Source: Alteromonas sp. LOR (GTDB taxonomy: Bacteria > Pseudomonadota > Gammaproteobacteria > Enterobacterales > Alteromonadaceae). Taken from it: DNA of 64,000 nucleotides. The DNA is taken from the NCBI RefSeq assembly GCF_000753865.1, contig NZ_JQFW01000056.1, positions 248,001 to 312,000 on the forward strand. Reading direction: 5' to 3'. Each line of letters begins with the position of its first letter. Positions within the stretch are counted from its first letter, which is position 1. The translations under genes were made by a program, and so were the position numbers. This document shows positions 1 through 8,889 of this stretch, piece after piece. Below the pieces are notes generated by a model. It had not been told where the DNA came from, searched no databases, and saw nothing but the letters and a program-made list of their open reading frames with translations.

Positions 1-214
1 ACTGATAAAGCGTATGCAAATAGCTGGCGTAGGCAGCTTCTTTTTATGCGTAGTTTCTATGCTTGCCATTTACCTGACGTATCAAAAAGTCGGTAATTGG
101 ATATTTGCAGCAAGCTTGGTGTCATTACTTTATTCACTTTGGATGTCTGTTCGAGAAATCTTGATTTCTGTTGAAGCACTTGACGTTCATTTAGACGGTA
201 TGAAGGGTGACTGA
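1..214 (+). CDS. DUF2721 family membrane protein, C-terminal part (5' end outside window)
   Basis: The reading frame is open from the first bases of the window, so the gene starts upstream and only its last ~70 residues are seen. What remains has the typical DUF2721 ending: a QIAGVGSFFLC segment, two hydrophobic helices, then SLWMSVREILISVEALDVHL. Proteins of this family are small (about 130-150 residues) inner-membrane proteins of unknown function. The internal ATG at 14 is probably not the true start, because the family's conserved region extends further upstream. The stop TGA overlaps the next ATG (TGATG), so translation of the following acetyltransferase gene is probably coupled to this one. 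Confidence 0.72.
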   Translation, partial: LIKRMQIAGVGSFFLCVVSMLAIYLTYQKVGNWIFAASLVSLLYSLWMSVREILISVEALDVHLDGMKGD

Positions 215-825
215 TGCACAACACTGCCCCCAAAGACGCCGCACGCGAAGGAACAACTCGCCAAGACATACACTATGTACAGCTAGCCCCGCAGTATTTT
301 GAGGGCGTAATTGCACTGGGAAATCACGTTCATGGCGATAACTACTTAACTCCCGAGCTTATGTCTGATTATTACACGCGTAGCTTTCACAATAACGTTA
401 ATGCTAGCTGGCTAGCATTGCACAATGACGTAGTCGTAGGATTCAGGCTTACGTTTGCGCATACGCAATGGACGCCGGATAAATGGTGTTCAACAAACCT
501 TTGGACCGTCGACAAAGACAAAGTCTGTTATTTTAAATGCAATACGGTTGTTCCTGACAAACAAGGCTTGGGGATTGGCAGCAAACTGTTGGCCAAGTCG
601 ATTGAAAGCGCATCAATACAAGGCGCTCTTGCTGGACTCGCTCATATATGGCTAGCCAGTCCGGGAAATAGTGCGTTTAAATATTTCTCGAAAAATGGCG
701 GTGTACTTATCAAAAAACATCCTAATAAATGGCAGTACGCGTCAATCTACGAAGGTTACGATTGCCCTGTTTGCGACGAGCACTGTTACTGTGAAGGTGC
801 CGAAATGATGCTTTCGTTTTCTTAA
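214..825 (+). CDS. GNAT family N-acetyltransferase
   Basis: A 203-residue protein with a GNAT fold. The acetyl-CoA pyrophosphate-binding motif is QGLGIGSKLL (about residues 112-121), preceded by the usual beta strand CYFKCNTVVP. The C-terminus is unusual: it ends with a cysteine-rich segment CPVCDEHCYCEG (about residues 184-195), which could bind a metal. The substrate cannot be told from sequence. The start codon overlaps the stop of the DUF2721 gene by one base. The FAD oxidase gene begins 20 bp downstream, so the three genes may be one transcript. Confidence 0.8.
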   Translation: MHNTAPKDAAREGTTRQDIHYVQLAPQYFEGVIALGNHVHGDNYLTPELMSDYYTRSFHNNVNASWLALHNDVVVGFRLTFAHTQWTPDKWCSTNLWTVDKDKVCYFKCNTVVPDKQGLGIGSKLLAKSIESASIQGALAGLAHIWLASPGNSAFKYFSKNGGVLIKKHPNKWQYASIYEGYDCPVCDEHCYCEGAEMMLSFS

Positions 826-845
826 AATAAGTCGCAAATCCAACT

Positions 846-2186
846 ATGATCTACGACCCCCTCGTTTCTACTTCAGTATCGCCATTACACCCTCAGCCCA
901 ACAGCTATTGGCATGCTCATTATCAATGCAAAACACTACCGTCCTCCTCTGTTTACTCATTCACAGAAAAGCAAACCGACTACCTAGTTATTGGAGGAGG
1001 TTACACTGGTCTGTCTGCGGCGATAAGCTTATCTGAGGCAGGCAAAAGCGTAACGGTAATAGATGCTCACGGGTTGGGATTTGGCTGTTCGGGCCGAAAC
1101 GCTGGGTTTGTCTTATCAGGTAGCGGACGCTTGTCCTTACCTGCAATACAGGATAAATGGGGGCCTGAAACCGCTACTGGAATGCAGCAAGAGTTTGATA
1201 GCGCCGTTACTTTGTTATTTGAGCGCATTGAGCGATACAACATGCAGGTGGATTTAGTTAAAGGCCCTTACTACAAACTAGCACACACCCAAAAACAGGC
1301 CGTACTTTTACATGCATCGGCATATGCTATGAATCGTCAATTTAACGGCAATGCAGAACTGCTTAGTCAAGATGACATTGCATCTCGCTTTTCTATACGT
1401 AGCGTGCATGGTGGAGTACAAACACCCGGTGCCTGTGTAAACCCGCTGAAGCTGGTTGATGAATATGCCCGTGTAGCCTTCACAAAAGGAGCGCAACTGC
1501 TCTATCAAACGCCAGCACTGCGTATTGAAGACAAGAAATCTTATTTTAATGTAGTTACTGAAAAAGGCCCTATTCGCGCAAAACACATACTGCTGGCGAC
1601 TAATGCCTATACACCCAAGCAATTTCATTCAAGCATTGATACAAAGCACTTCCCTGTCCAATCCAGCATTTTGGTTACCGCCCCATTGAGCAAAGAGATG
1701 CAGCAAGAGACTGGCCTTAATCATGCAGCCAGCTTTATGGATACTCGTACCATGAAATACTATTATCGCGTACTTCCTGATGGCAGGCTTTTGTTCGGAG
1801 GACGGGGCGCTGTAACGGGAAAAAATGCGGATAATGAAAAAGAAAAGCAGCGTTTATTTAACGCAATGGCGGCCTCTTTCCCGCCATTACGTCACATTGA
1901 CGTAGACTACTTTTGGAGTGGCTGGGTAAGCGTATCGATGGATAGCATGCCAAGAATTTTTACTACCGACGAGGGGCGTATTGGCTATGCCATGGGGTAT
2001 TGCGGCTCTGGTGTGTCCTTTTCTGCATTTGCAGGAATGAGGTTAGCGCAGCGAATGCTGGGTAATAACAGCATAAATCTATCCCTTCCTCTTTATGATA
2101 CGCCGTTGCCCGCATACCCATTACCTCAACTGCGCCGACTGGCCTTACAAGGACTTTATCAGTGGGCAAAAATATTTGAGCGATAG
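846..2186 (+). CDS. FAD-dependent amine/amino-acid oxidoreductase (DAO family, PuuB-like)
   Basis: A 446-residue flavoprotein of the D-amino-acid oxidase superfamily. The dinucleotide-binding motif GGGYTG lies near residues 50-55, followed by a second FAD contact, SGRNAGFV, near 82-89. The C-terminal part has the expected GYCGSGVSFSAFAG FAD-contact segment. Length and motifs fit gamma-glutamylputrescine oxidase (PuuB, about 426 residues) and related amine oxidases, which oxidise a C-N bond to release aldehyde, ammonia and H2O2. The exact substrate is an inference only, as no other polyamine catabolism gene is adjacent. It lies just downstream of a GNAT gene on the same strand. Confidence 0.82.
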   Translation: MIYDPLVSTSVSPLHPQPNSYWHAHYQCKTLPSSSVYSFTEKQTDYLVIGGGYTGLSAAISLSEAGKSVTVIDAHGLGFGCSGRNAGFVLSGSGRLSLPAIQDKWGPETATGMQQEFDSAVTLLFERIERYNMQVDLVKGPYYKLAHTQKQAVLLHASAYAMNRQFNGNAELLSQDDIASRFSIRSVHGGVQTPGACVNPLKLVDEYARVAFTKGAQLLYQTPALRIEDKKSYFNVVTEKGPIRAKHILLATNAYTPKQFHSSIDTKHFPVQSSILVTAPLSKEMQQETGLNHAASFMDTRTMKYYYRVLPDGRLLFGGRGAVTGKNADNEKEKQRLFNAMAASFPPLRHIDVDYFWSGWVSVSMDSMPRIFTTDEGRIGYAMGYCGSGVSFSAFAGMRLAQRMLGNNSINLSLPLYDTPLPAYPLPQLRRLALQGLYQWAKIFER

Positions 2187-2266
2187 TGGTAGCGGTCGAT
2201 AGCGATAGCAGTATTGGTATTGGTAGTGATAGAAAAAATGAAAGCGGTATCTGAGCACATAAAAAA

Positions 2267-2308
2267 AAGCCTGCCAACGCTATTTACTTAAAAAGCGTTG
2301 GCAGGCTT
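2267..2308 (-). terminator. Rho-independent terminator downstream of tyrS
   Basis: A perfect 15-bp inverted repeat (2267-2281 with 2294-2308, 12-nt loop). A run of eight A at 2261-2268 reads as a U-tract on the minus strand, so it would end tyrS transcription. It may also stop transcripts from the plus-strand oxidase gene. Confidence 0.85.
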
Positions 2309-2353
2309 CTGATAATTCGCATCAGGGTTTACGCAACGATTGCACAGCGTTGC

Positions 2354-2398
2354 CGGTAAAGCGCTTATCTTTCGCCGTAAGCGCCTATAGCTTTACCG
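2354..2398. repeat. Imperfect hairpin in the tyrS 3' region
   Basis: GGTAAAGCGCTTA is followed ten bases later by TAAGCGC, then CTTTACC after a 6-nt bulge. The result is an imperfect stem between the tyrS stop and its terminator. No U-tract follows. It could protect the mRNA end or be incidental. Confidence 0.4.
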
Positions 2399-2412
2399 TA
2401 AAAACCTTCGAA

Positions 2413-3612
2413 TTAAGAAAGAGTGATACGAGCAAATTTACGTTTACCCACTTGGTAAACTTTTTCGCCCTTTTCAACAAGCACAAGGCGCGTATCTTCT
2501 ACTTTGTCGCCGTTAATTTTAACCGCGCCCTGCTTTATCATTCTCATTGCATCTGAGGTTGAGCCCACAAGCTTTGCTTCTTTTAGCAAGTTACCAATAG
2601 CTACGCCATCGGCAGGCAGGGCAATTTCTACCTCAGGCATATCATCTGGAATTGCGTTTTTTTGGAAACGCTGGATAAAGTCTTGATGGGCGCCTTCGGC
2701 TGCGGCTTCGTCATGGAAGCGAGCAATTATCTCTTTCGCAAGCAGAATTTTAATGTCGCGAGGGTTTTCACCATCAGCAACACGGGTTTTAAGGCTGGCA
2801 ATCTCTTCTAACGGCCTGAAGCTAAGTAAGTCGTAGTAGCGCCACATTAAATCATCAGAGATTGACATCACTTTACCGAACATCTCGTTTGGTGCATCGG
2901 TAATACCAATATAGTTATTTAGCGACTTCGACATTTTTTGAACGCCATCAAGGCCTTCAAGCAGCGGCACCATTACAATAGACTGCTGGCTTAAGCCCTG
3001 CTCTTTTTGAAGCTCACGCCCCATAAGCAGGTTAAAACGTTGGTCGGTTCCGCCAAGCTCTACATCCGATTTCAGTGCAACAGAATCCCAGCCCTGAACC
3101 AGTGGGTAAAGAAACTCGTGAATTGCGATAGGCTGACCGCCGTTGTAACGCTTTTTAAAGTCGTCACGCTCTAGCATTCGGGCCACTGTCTGGCTGGCCG
3201 CTAACTTGATCATGCCCGCCGCACCGAGGTTATCCATCCACTCAGAGTTAAAACGTATTTCCGTTTTTTCTTTATCTAAAATTTTAAAAACCTGTTCTTG
3301 GTAGGTTTTTGCATTTTCCAAAACTTGCTCTTTGCTTAATGGCTTACGCGTGACGTTTTTACCTGTTGGGTCACCAATAAGACCGGTAAAGTCACCAATA
3401 AGAAAAACAACCTTATGACCTAGCTGCTGAAAAGTGCGAAGCTTATTGATCAAAACAGTGTGACCAAGGTGAAGATCAGGCGCAGTTGGATCAAACCCAG
3501 CTTTAATTGTTAGGGTTTTGCCAGATTTAAGTTTCTCTATTAAATCGTCTTCAGGGAGAATCTCATCAACGCCCCGTTTAATTTCAGCGAGAGCTGTTTG
3601 CCAATCATTCAT
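2413..3612 (-). CDS. tyrS: Tyrosyl-tRNA synthetase
   Basis: Class I aminoacyl-tRNA synthetase that charges tRNA-Tyr with tyrosine in the cytoplasm. At 399 residues it has the class I signatures HLGH (residues 48-51) and KMSKS (226-230). Tyrosine-pocket residues lie around [22 protein letters not shown]-terminal S4 RNA-binding domain covers roughly residues 330-399 ([20 protein letters not shown] onward). The length and KMSKS (rather than KFGKT) place it with the shorter TyrRS type found in many Alteromonadales and Pseudomonas. It is divergent from the M23 peptidase gene, as in many related genomes. Confidence 0.97.
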   Translation of the reverse strand: MNDWQTALAEIKRGVDEILPEDDLIEKLKSGKTLTIKAGFDPTAPDLHLGHTVLINKLRTFQQLGHKVVFLIGDFTGLIGDPTGKNVTRKPLSKEQVLENAKTYQEQVFKILDKEKTEIRFNSEWMDNLGAAGMIKLAASQTVARMLERDDFKKRYNGGQPIAIHEFLYPLVQGWDSVALKSDVELGGTDQRFNLLMGRELQKEQGLSQQSIVMVPLLEGLDGVQKMSKSLNNYIGITDAPNEMFGKVMSISDDLMWRYYDLLSFRPLEEIASLKTRVADGENPRDIKILLAKEIIARFHDEAAAEGAHQDFIQRFQKNAIPDDMPEVEIALPADGVAIGNLLKEAKLVGSTSDAMRMIKQGAVKINGDKVEDTRLVLVEKGEKVYQVGKRKFARITLS

Positions 3613-3957
3613 TTGTTATTCACACTCTTTGATAACACTAATTCATTTTGTGCGGCATTTTACGCATACAACGGAACCATTAAAAGGTTTACTCGTCAAA
3701 ATTGAGTTATAAGCAGTTGCCGTTTTATCAAGTAGGATTCCAACGTTGTGTTTATCTTCTTTTTATCTTGCTTTTAGGAAGCTTTTGAATAAACAACTTG
3801 GCCTACTTCACGGTGCTGAACACGCATAAAAAAAGCGGCTTATGCTTCATAAACAGCACGAAAAGTTGCTTTTTTAAGCAACCTATGTGACATAGTATTT
3901 GATGAATAGTACTATGTAAGCAGTATTTCTCTAGAAAGCAGTAGAAAGAGAAAAGAA
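3613..3957. other. Divergent intergenic region tyrS / M23 peptidase
   Basis: About 345 bp with no gene. It should carry both divergent promoters. Visible structures are a GTTGCTT/AAGCAAC hairpin at 3865-3882 and a perfect 8-bp inverted repeat ACATAGTA/TACTATGT (3890-3897 with 3910-3917), which could be an operator for the peptidase gene. No confident promoter was assigned. Confidence 0.5.
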
Positions 3958-5322
3958 ATGAGAAAAGAAATGGCGAAAAAAATAGACACTTCTAAAGCTG
4001 TCAATTTGATTAAAAAGTTACCAAAGCAGCACAGAACAAGCCTCGTAATAGCCAGCATGTTCTTAGGTGCGCTTATCCTTCTACCATCAGAGCCCGTAGA
4101 AGCGAGTCGCCATCAAGAGGCGTTATCTCTTGATGCGGGTATACGCTACCCTGTTGCACTTCAACTTACTTCGTCTTCAGACGTTATCATTGGTGAAGAA
4201 GAATCACCTTGGCAGACGTATAAAGTAAGAAGTGGTGACACACTAGCAAAAATTTTTAAACGCGCAGGCTTTACTGCACGTGATGTCTATAACGTTACCA
4301 ATGCGGGAGAGTTAGCGAAAACCTTAGTAACGTTACTCCCTGGCGACGAACTGTCGTTTAAAGCTGACCGCGAAGGTCGCTTTGGCGAGTTAAAATACGC
4401 CTTATCGGCAACCGAGACGTTGCTTGTACACCGCAATAAACCGCAAAGCGATACAAATGGGCACAGCAGCGTTTATTCAGACGCATTAGTCGCAGAGCTT
4501 GAAAAACGTAGCGTCGATATTCGCTACAATTTTGCTCAGGGCGAAATAACGTCTAGCTTTTGGAATGCCGCTCGCGAAGCGGGTATGAGTAGCAACCAAA
4601 TTATGAACCTTGCGGGGATCTTTGGTTGGGATATCGACTTTGCGTTAGAAATACGCGCTGGAGATACCTTCAACGTGGTATTTGAAGAGCAGTACATCGA
4701 CGGTGAGTTTGTTGGCTATGGCGATATCGTTGCCGCTGAGTTTACCAACCAAGGCGAGCAGTTTAGCGCTATTTTGCATGAAGATGGCAGATACTATACG
4801 CCTGAAGGGCGCAGTATGCGTAAGAGCTTTTTACGTGCACCTATTAACTTTCGATATGTTAGCTCTAACTTTTCCAAAGCCCGCTTTCATCCAGTACAAA
4901 AGCGATGGAAGGCTCACAGAGGCACCGACTATGTCGCAAAAGTGGGAACGCCAGTTATGGCAGCAGGCGATGGCAAAGTCGTTAAATCAGCATACGACAA
5001 ATACAACGGCCACCACGTGTTTATTAAGCACGGTGAGAAGTACACCACAAAATACCTTCACTTTAGAAAGCGTGCGGTAAAAGTTGGCGATACCGTTAAA
5101 CAGGGACAAACGGTGGGTTATTTAGGCAGCACTGGTCTTGCTTCGGGTCCACACGTTCACTATGAGTTTTTGGTAGATGGCGTGCACCGAAACCCAAGAA
5201 CGGTTCAGTTACCGAAAGCCCTTCCCATTGCAAAAGAAGAAAAAGCGCGGTTTATGGAAATTGCGTCGGTCAGACAACAGCAACTGGATAATAACAAGCG
5301 CATTATGCTTGCTATGCGATAA
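3958..5322 (+). CDS. Murein DD-endopeptidase, MepM-like (OapA/LysM-like domain plus peptidase M23)
   Basis: A 454-residue cell-envelope peptidase. One N-terminal membrane anchor lies near residues 27-43. An OapA/LysM-like peptidoglycan-binding region follows (TYKVRSGDTLAKIF, about 87-100), then a linker domain, and an M23 domain at about 310-420. The M23 zinc ligands are visible: H320 and D324 (HRGTD), and H401 in HVH. The family cuts peptide cross-links in peptidoglycan to allow wall growth. Start: ATG at 3958 or at 3970 is possible, because the sequence AGAAAAGAAATG is tandemly duplicated (3949-3960 and 3961-3972), doubling both the purine-rich stretch and the start codon. anmK follows 45 bp downstream, so wall cleavage and recycling genes are together. 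Confidence 0.92.
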   Translation: MRKEMAKKIDTSKAVNLIKKLPKQHRTSLVIASMFLGALILLPSEPVEASRHQEALSLDAGIRYPVALQLTSSSDVIIGEEESPWQTYKVRSGDTLAKIFKRAGFTARDVYNVTNAGELAKTLVTLLPGDELSFKADREGRFGELKYALSATETLLVHRNKPQSDTNGHSSVYSDALVAELEKRSVDIRYNFAQGEITSSFWNAAREAGMSSNQIMNLAGIFGWDIDFALEIRAGDTFNVVFEEQYIDGEFVGYGDIVAAEFTNQGEQFSAILHEDGRYYTPEGRSMRKSFLRAPINFRYVSSNFSKARFHPVQKRWKAHRGTDYVAKVGTPVMAAGDGKVVKSAYDKYNGHHVFIKHGEKYTTKYLHFRKRAVKVGDTVKQGQTVGYLGSTGLASGPHVHYEFLVDGVHRNPRTVQLPKALPIAKEEKARFMEIASVRQQQLDNNKRIMLAMR

Positions 5323-5367
5323 TAATATAATACCAGTCGGTATAAATGGTTATGTGAATATTTACTA

Positions 5368-6678
5368 ATGGCTAAATACATTGGATTGATGTCAGGGACG
5401 AGTATGGACGGCGTGGACGCCGTCCTTTGTGATATTTCCGGTGGCATTTACAAAACACTTGCCGCTTATTCACTTCCCTACCCGGATGAATTGCTTAACG
5501 CCCTTAACGCACTGTGTGTAGAGACCGCCAATGAGCTTAATACATTAGCGGTGGCCGACAGATTAGTCGCCGAAGTATTTGCCGAGGCTGTGCATGCTCT
5601 TTTAGCGCAAGAAAACCTAGCTGCTAGTGATATCACAGCAATCGGATCCCATGGACAAACCATAAGACATCACCCAGACTGCAACGTGCTTTCTCTCAGC
5701 TTTAGCAAAAGCAATCTGCGCACGTTTACCTGCCAAATTGGCGATGCCAATACCCTTGCCGTACTCACCGGCATTGACGTGGTTGCCGACTTTAGGAAAA
5801 AAGACATTGCCCTTGGAGGTCAAGGTGCTCCCCTTGTACCGGCCTACCATAATGCGGTATTCGCACACCCCTCAAAATATCGGATACTGGTTAATATTGG
5901 CGGCATTGCCAACATTACTGTTGTTCCCCCTGCTTATCAGCAACGTCCACCTTTAGGCTTTGACACTGGGCCTGGCAATACGCTTATGGACAATTGGATC
6001 CGTCTACATTTAAACGAAGCGTTCGATAGCAACGGCAGCTGGGCAGCCCAAGGACGCGTGAATCAGTCGCTATTAAATCACATGTTAAGTGACACATACT
6101 TCTCCTCACCTTTTCCTAAAAGTACCGGCAGAGAGTATTTCAATATTGACTGGCTAAGTAACTATTTATCATCCTTTTTCTCTGAGAGAACGGGGCACAT
6201 TGATGAAAGCAGTAAAGACAACGCTTTTCGCCCCGTCGATATTCAAGCCACGCTGTTGCAACTTACGGCTAAAACTATTACCAATGCAATACAGCAAGTG
6301 GTAAGCACTCAGCATCAAAACCATGCTGAAAGCGCTTTCGAACAAAACGATATTGAAGTAATTGTTTGTGGCGGCGGCACCTTCAATAGCGTATTAATGA
6401 ATCAGTTAGCTTCCGACTTAGCTTGCAAGGCACCTGCTAACTCTTCTGCTAGCTTAGCTGATAACTTAGCTGCTAGTTCACTCCCTAACTCTTCTAGCCA
6501 ACCATCAGGCTACACCGTACTCACTTCTGACCATGTGGGTATTCACCCTCAGCATGTTGAAGGGGCCGCATTTGCTTGGCTAGCGTTTGCTTACCTTCAT
6601 GATATTACAGGCAATGTGCCGCAAGTTACCGGAGCAAGCAGAGCTGCCGTTCTTGGAGCGCTTTACAAAAAGAACTAG
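5368..6678 (+). CDS. anmK: Anhydro-N-acetylmuramic acid kinase
   Basis: Phosphorylates and opens 1,6-anhydro-MurNAc to give MurNAc-6-phosphate in peptidoglycan recycling. The N-terminal GLMSGTSMDGVDAVLCD phosphate-binding motif is present. Also seen are IGSHGQTIRHHP, VADFRKKDIALGGQGAPLVP and FDTGPGNTLMDNW, all characteristic of the family. At 436 residues it is longer than the usual ~370. Part of the excess is a low-complexity Ser/Ala/Asn/Leu stretch at about residues 353-381, between VCGGGTFNSVLMNQLASDL and the conserved HVGIHPQHVEGAAFAWLA. A smaller insertion lies around residues 315-330. It lies 45 bp after the M23 peptidase gene and is probably co-transcribed. Confidence 0.95.
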   Translation: MAKYIGLMSGTSMDGVDAVLCDISGGIYKTLAAYSLPYPDELLNALNALCVETANELNTLAVADRLVAEVFAEAVHALLAQENLAASDITAIGSHGQTIRHHPDCNVLSLSFSKSNLRTFTCQIGDANTLAVLTGIDVVADFRKKDIALGGQGAPLVPAYHNAVFAHPSKYRILVNIGGIANITVVPPAYQQRPPLGFDTGPGNTLMDNWIRLHLNEAFDSNGSWAAQGRVNQSLLNHMLSDTYFSSPFPKSTGREYFNIDWLSNYLSSFFSERTGHIDESSKDNAFRPVDIQATLLQLTAKTITNAIQQVVSTQHQNHAESAFEQNDIEVIVCGGGTFNSVLMNQLASDLACKAPANSSASLADNLAASSLPNSSSQPSGYTVLTSDHVGIHPQHVEGAAFAWLAFAYLHDITGNVPQVTGASRAAVLGALYKKN

Positions 6679-6858
6679 CGTGCTGATTTTGCATCAATAC
6701 GAACATTTCACCGGTTTCCTCAGTTACAAAGCGTGCCTTTAAAGACTCAAAACATCTTTAATATATAATTTCGCACTAATATCGCCTATTGAATCAATCC
6801 AAGTTACATCCACTTATGTATTCACTACGACTAAAGTAGAAACCATAAAGGATACTTA

Positions 6859-7980
6859 ATGACAGATTCAGCATTATTCCAACCCATAGAGTGGGCAGGA
6901 AAAACATTACAGAACAGAATGGTGCTTGCACCAATGACCCGCGGACGCGCTGGCAACGAAAGCATTCCGAATAAAATCATGGGCGATCAGTACGTACAGC
7001 GTGCCGATGCAGGCCTTATTATTTCTGAAGCCACATCAATTTCTCCAGAAGGTGTGGGCTGGGTTAATGCTCCCGGTATCTATAACGATGAAATGGTAGA
7101 AGGCTGGCGTTCAGTTATTGATCGCGTGCACCAAGCAGGTGGAAAAATTGTGTTGCAGCTATGGCATACAGGCCGCGCATCGCACAGCGACTTTCACAAC
7201 GGCGAGCTACCTGTTTCAGCATCGGCTATCAAAATTGAAGGCGACGAAATTCACACGCCTAAAGGTAAGAAGCCTTACGAAGTACCCCGCGCTATGACCG
7301 CTGATGACATTCAGCGCACGGTAGAAGATTTTAAAAAAGCGGCAATAAATGCAAAAGCCGCTGGTTTTGACGGAATCGAAGTTCACGCTGCCAATGGTTA
7401 CCTGCTTAATCAATTTTTAGATAGCCGCAGCAATCAGCGTGACGACAACTATGGCGGCAGTTTAGAAAACCGCTATCGTTTCCTTGCTGAGGTAATGGAC
7501 GCAGTATTAAGCGTTTGGTCTGCAGAAGATGTTGGCGTGCGTTTATCACCCAACGGCGTGTTTAACGACATGGGTGCCGACGACTATAGAGAAACTTTCA
7601 CATACGTTGCTGAAAAGCTCAACAAGCTTAAAATTGGCTATTTGCATGTAATGGACGGACTGGCTTTTGGTTTCCACGAACGTGGCGAGCCAATGACTCT
7701 TGCAGAGTTTAGAGCGCTGTTCGACGGCATTATTATTGGTAACTGCGGGTATACGAAAGAAGAAGCAGAAAAACGCATTAGCGATGGCGACGGTGACATG
7801 ATTGCTTTTGGTAGGCCGTGGATAACCAATCCAGACCTTGTGACCCGCTTTAAGCACAACTACCCGCTAACCCCCTTTGATGACCCATCTACATGGTATG
7901 GCGGCGACGAAGAAGGCTACACCGACTATGAAACCTATCGCGAATCAAGCGGTAAAGACGCTATGTCGTCGTTAACGTAA
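6859..7980 (+). CDS. Alkene reductase, Old Yellow Enzyme family (NemA-like)
   Basis: A 373-residue FMN-dependent NAD(P)H oxidoreductase. Members reduce activated C=C bonds and nitro groups (N-ethylmaleimide, enones, nitrate esters). Family features are seen in order: N-terminal NRMVLAPMTRGRA, LQLWHTGRASH (FMN and substrate contacts), the active-site segment GFDGIEVHAANGYLLNQFLD, and the C-terminal FMN phosphate site IGNCGYTKEEAE then MIAFGRPWITNPDL. A clear start (ATG 6859) follows AAAGGA. It stands alone with its own 180-bp upstream region. No TetR-type NemR regulator is adjacent. A small inverted repeat CTAC-N7-GTAG at about 6824-6838 might be an operator, but this is weak. Confidence 0.93.
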   Translation: MTDSALFQPIEWAGKTLQNRMVLAPMTRGRAGNESIPNKIMGDQYVQRADAGLIISEATSISPEGVGWVNAPGIYNDEMVEGWRSVIDRVHQAGGKIVLQLWHTGRASHSDFHNGELPVSASAIKIEGDEIHTPKGKKPYEVPRAMTADDIQRTVEDFKKAAINAKAAGFDGIEVHAANGYLLNQFLDSRSNQRDDNYGGSLENRYRFLAEVMDAVLSVWSAEDVGVRLSPNGVFNDMGADDYRETFTYVAEKLNKLKIGYLHVMDGLAFGFHERGEPMTLAEFRALFDGIIIGNCGYTKEEAEKRISDGDGDMIAFGRPWITNPDLVTRFKHNYPLTPFDDPSTWYGGDEEGYTDYETYRESSGKDAMSSLT

Positions 7981-8063
7981 AAGGCTTGGCTCAAGCAAAG
8001 CCTAAGTACGAATTACGAATTACAAAGCAATAAGCGCAGAATTAAGTAAGCGCTAGTAAAAAT

Positions 8064-8102
8064 AAAAAACGCCTATCGTTTAACAACGATTAGGCGTTTT
8101 TT
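8064..8102. terminator. Bidirectional Rho-independent terminator
   Basis: A-tract, stem ACGCCTA..CGTT / AACG..TAGGCGT with a 4-nt loop, then a T-tract. It sits between the convergent alkene reductase and SRPBCC genes and would serve both. Confidence 0.9.
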
Positions 8103-8141
8103 ATTAGCGTGTAATTTGATGTAGCCCTGGGGCATGCAACT

Positions 8142-8588
8142 TTAGCTAAGCGCTTTTTGTTTACTCGCCAACACAGCCAATTTTTCTAAGCATGACATCC
8201 ATGCATGTTCGTGTTGCTGGCACTCTTCTTTATTTACAAAGCCGCTTTGCTCTAATACAACATTAACGTGGCCTTCCTCAACTTCATTAAAATGAATGTT
8301 TACTGAAGTTATTACCGAGTCTTCTAAGTCATCTTCCCAAGCCCAAGAGAATACTAATTGCTCGTTAGCTAACAGGGTAACGTATTCCCCGGTTAGCGAC
8401 ATTTCAACTCCGTTAGGCTCCATCATTTTAATGCGATATCGCCCGCCCTCTTTAAAATCGTTCATCACTTGAGTGACCGAACAATTACCCGGAGCAAACC
8501 ACTGTGAGAGGTACTCAACTTCATGAAACGATGCATAAATAAAAGGTAGCGACGCGTTGAATGTGACGTCTATGGTGAACTGATGCAT
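8142..8588 (-). CDS. SRPBCC domain-containing protein (AHSA1-like)
   Basis: A 148-residue single-domain protein of the START/Bet v1-like superfamily. The N-terminal strand FTIDVTFNASLPFIYASF leads to the hallmark EYLSQWFAPG and a FKEGGRYRIKMMEPNG segment. The C-terminal helix (HEHAWMSCLEKLAVLASKQ) closes the hydrophobic cavity. Members of the AHSA1 subgroup bind hydrophobic ligands or act with chaperones. No specific role can be assigned. It is monocistronic, facing the alkene reductase gene across a shared terminator. Confidence 0.82.
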   Translation of the reverse strand: MHQFTIDVTFNASLPFIYASFHEVEYLSQWFAPGNCSVTQVMNDFKEGGRYRIKMMEPNGVEMSLTGEYVTLLANEQLVFSWAWEDDLEDSVITSVNIHFNEVEEGHVNVVLEQSGFVNKEECQQHEHAWMSCLEKLAVLASKQKALS

Positions 8589-8889
8589 AAGATGGCCTTT
8601 GTCATTTATTTTTAACCCCCTTAAACATCTGACGTAAGCGTTAGGGGTTCTGCTTTTCTCATACTGACGTTATCGACCAGCATCTTTAAATGCTTAAACC
8701 TTTAACCCACACATTCGCCTACCCCATTTCTACTCGTAGTACTGTCTCAATAAACTAGCGCCGCAATTTCTATCAAGCTGTTAACTCTGTGTTGGCGACA
8801 CTTCGTTATTAACCTTATATTAGCGACGCTAGCCCAGCTCTGTATCTTTAGTATTACAAAATGCATATAACAAATGACACAGGGTAAGC
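8589..8889. other. Intergenic region, no feature recognised
   Basis: About 300 bp between the SRPBCC gene and the PLP enzyme gene, both on the minus strand. I see no ORF with coding character and no convincing hairpin with a T-tract. It presumably holds the promoter of the SRPBCC gene. Confidence 0.4.

Noticed and set aside
2187..2240. GATAGC/GGTAGT-like low-complexity run after the FAD oxidase
   Set aside because: Short degenerate purine-rich repetition with no constant unit, so not reported as a tandem repeat.
6824..6838. CTAC-N7-GTAG before the alkene reductase as an operator
   Set aside because: Four-base arms are expected by chance, and no regulator gene is adjacent.
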